The notes under the pieces: model-generated
What the model was told of the DNA's origin: nothing
The model's input: only the letters and a program-made list of their open reading frames with translations
Databases searched by the model: none
Made by a program: the position numbers and the translations under genes
In this document: piece by piece, positions 62,952 to 64,000 of the stretch
How positions within the stretch are numbered: the first letter of the stretch is position 1
Layout: each line of letters begins with the position of its first letter
NCBI RefSeq assembly: GCF_000012825.1
Contig: NC_009614.1
Coordinates: forward strand, 4,030,001-4,094,000
DNA length: 64,000 nucleotides
Reading direction: 5' to 3'
Source: Phocaeicola vulgatus ATCC 8482
GTDB lineage: Bacteria > Bacteroidota > Bacteroidia > Bacteroidales > Bacteroidaceae

Positions 62952-62996
62952 AAGCAACAAATTTGCCCGACAGGTATTTGTTGCTTTTGTTTTTGA
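62952..62996 (+). terminator. Terminator after the aspartokinase-like gene
   Basis: AAGCAACAAAT (62952-62962) pairs with ATTTGTTGCTT (62976-62986), followed by TTGTTTTTG. The remaining gap to 63261 holds no gene. Confidence 0.88.
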
Positions 62997-63261
62997 TTAA
63001 ATAAAATATTATTTTATCCTTATAGCGATTTATACTTTATTGCCAATTCCATCACCTACATTGTTATCCACACAAAAAACTGACTTATGAATTTAATAGA
63101 ATTCTTTCCCTTATAAACAAAAATAGACATATAGTTGATTACCAGTCCTGAATAACCTTTTAAAATAGTTGCTGTTATCCATTCTTAACTTTAACACAGA
63201 ACAGGAGATAATAAAATGGATTTAAAGCAAACAAAGAACATCTCTGTTAAAATACTTTTTG

Positions 63262-63269
63262 TATATTTG
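63262..63269 (+). promoter_or_regulatory. -7 box of the CAT-like gene
   Basis: TATATTTG fits TAnnTTTG, 74 bases before ATG 63344. Confidence 0.5.
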
Positions 63270-63343
63270 CAACAATACGTTTTATCGTTAAAATAGTTGT
63301 AACAGAAATAATACACATAAAAGAAAAACAGAGTAAATAGAAA

Positions 63344-63979
63344 ATGAAGCGAGTTATTAACCTGGACAATTGGAATAGAAAAGAGCATTTTAAATTCTTC
63401 TCGGCTCTCGATGACCCTTTTTGGGGAATTACCATGACTGTTGATTTCACAAGCATATATCAACAAAGTAAAAATATGGAAGTTTCTTTTTTTCTTTATT
63501 CTGTGCACTTCCTATTGAAATGTATCAATGCGACTACTGCATTCAAATTACGTATAGAAAACGGAGAAGTAGTAGAATATGATAAAATCAATATTTCGCC
63601 CACTATCGGAAGAGAGGACGGAACTTTTGGCTTTGGATTTTTTGAGTATGACACAGATCTTTCTTTATTTATTGAAAATGCAGAAAAGGAAATACATAGA
63701 GTAAAAAACAGTACCGGACTTTCTTTTTCCAAGGACACAGCAAGAGCGGATGTCATCCGTTATTCGGCTCTGCCTTGGTTTGCCTTTTCCGAGATGAAAC
63801 ATGCCGGTTCAATTCAAACAGGAGATTCTATACCCAAAATTTCTATAGGTAAGCTGATACAAGAAAAAAAGAAACTTTTGCTCCCTATATCCATCAGTGT
63901 CCACCATGGCTTGGTGGATGGACGAAATGTTGCCGAATTTATACAGAACGTAAAAGACGGACAAAACAATACATTATGA
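63344..63979 (+). CDS. Chloramphenicol acetyltransferase-like protein
   Basis: 211 residues, the length of classical CAT. WNRKEHFKFFSALDDPFWGITMTVD opens the family pattern; AFKLRIENGEVVEYDKINISPTI and the catalytic HHGLVDG (187-193, His188) match the HHXXXDG motif of CAT enzymes. Chromosomal CAT homologues in Bacteroides may acetylate other small molecules, so resistance is not implied. The gene ends 21 bases before the end of the window. Confidence 0.9.
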   Translation: MKRVINLDNWNRKEHFKFFSALDDPFWGITMTVDFTSIYQQSKNMEVSFFLYSVHFLLKCINATTAFKLRIENGEVVEYDKINISPTIGREDGTFGFGFFEYDTDLSLFIENAEKEIHRVKNSTGLSFSKDTARADVIRYSALPWFAFSEMKHAGSIQTGDSIPKISIGKLIQEKKKLLLPISISVHHGLVDGRNVAEFIQNVKDGQNNTL

Positions 63980-64000
63980 TATGATTTGCTCCCTCTTCCT

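Overview
The window reads as chromosome of a gut Bacteroidales bacterium, most like Phocaeicola (Bacteroides) vulgatus/dorei. Supporting signs are the Bacteroidota promoter pattern (TTTG, 19-21 bases, TAnnTTTG) in front of many genes, few Shine-Dalgarno sites, an NVEALA peptide gene next to a six-bladed propeller lipoprotein, a DUF4251 protein, an NQR operon, a serC-serA-DUF1015 cluster, a CepA/CfxA-like lipoprotein beta-lactamase and a split KdpD. The species is an inference from family content, not from a search.

Layout. 1-5.3 kb is a decayed accessory zone: an IS256-type transposase fragment, a frameshifted thioredoxin/DUF1573 lipoprotein, the NVEALA/propeller pair, a truncated probable transglutaminase-like gene, a KilA-N gene with a broken front end, a small DNA-binding regulator, and then the 3' half of a tRNA-Pro(UGG) with its terminator, which looks like the footprint (att site) of an element lying to the left. 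An ISL3-type transposase remnant and a 30-base palindrome follow. 5.3-12 kb holds a GT11 fucosyltransferase and an envelope block: MscS channel, six-TM K+-type channel, three small outer membrane barrels and a secreted His/Lys/Asp-tailed protein. 12-16 kb holds flavodoxin-DUF2023, a small ORF, a thioredoxin-like protein with a changed active site, aspS and a DNA alkyltransferase. 16-27 kb holds DUF4251, the agmatine-to-putrescine pair aguA-aguB, TamB, an HdeD-like protein, NhaC and a bleomycin-hydrolase-type aminopeptidase.

27.6-31.3 kb is a G+C-richer accessory patch: an Rpn/PD-(D/E)XK protein, an AAA-ATPase/nuclease pseudogene with at least five separate lesions, a long-range inverted repeat and a WG-repeat-like protein. 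31.5-37.4 kb is the complete nqrABCDEF operon (Na+-pumping NADH:quinone oxidoreductase). 37.4-50 kb holds a DEAD-box helicase, serC-serA-DUF1015 with hairpin repeats between the genes, a DMT transporter, a GH20 hexosaminidase, an RRM protein, a DUF2148 Fe-S protein, a HAD phosphatase, rmuC and an MgtC protein. 50-64 kb holds a KdpD sensor domain plus histidine kinase with no kdpFABC beside them, a DUF5131 protein, a NUDIX hydrolase, a methyltransferase, a GNAT enzyme, the beta-lactamase, a GH15 enzyme plus a fused trehalose-phosphate synthase/phosphatase, a catalytically degenerate aspartokinase homologue and a CAT-like acetyltransferase.

No clear new defence, CRISPR or biosynthetic system is visible. 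The strongest second-look items are the aspartokinase-like protein without catalytic motifs, the His/Asp-rich secreted protein with its matching outer membrane barrel, the tRNA-Pro att footprint, the multiply broken ATPase/nuclease, the hairpin over the tamB start and the orphan KdpD pair.
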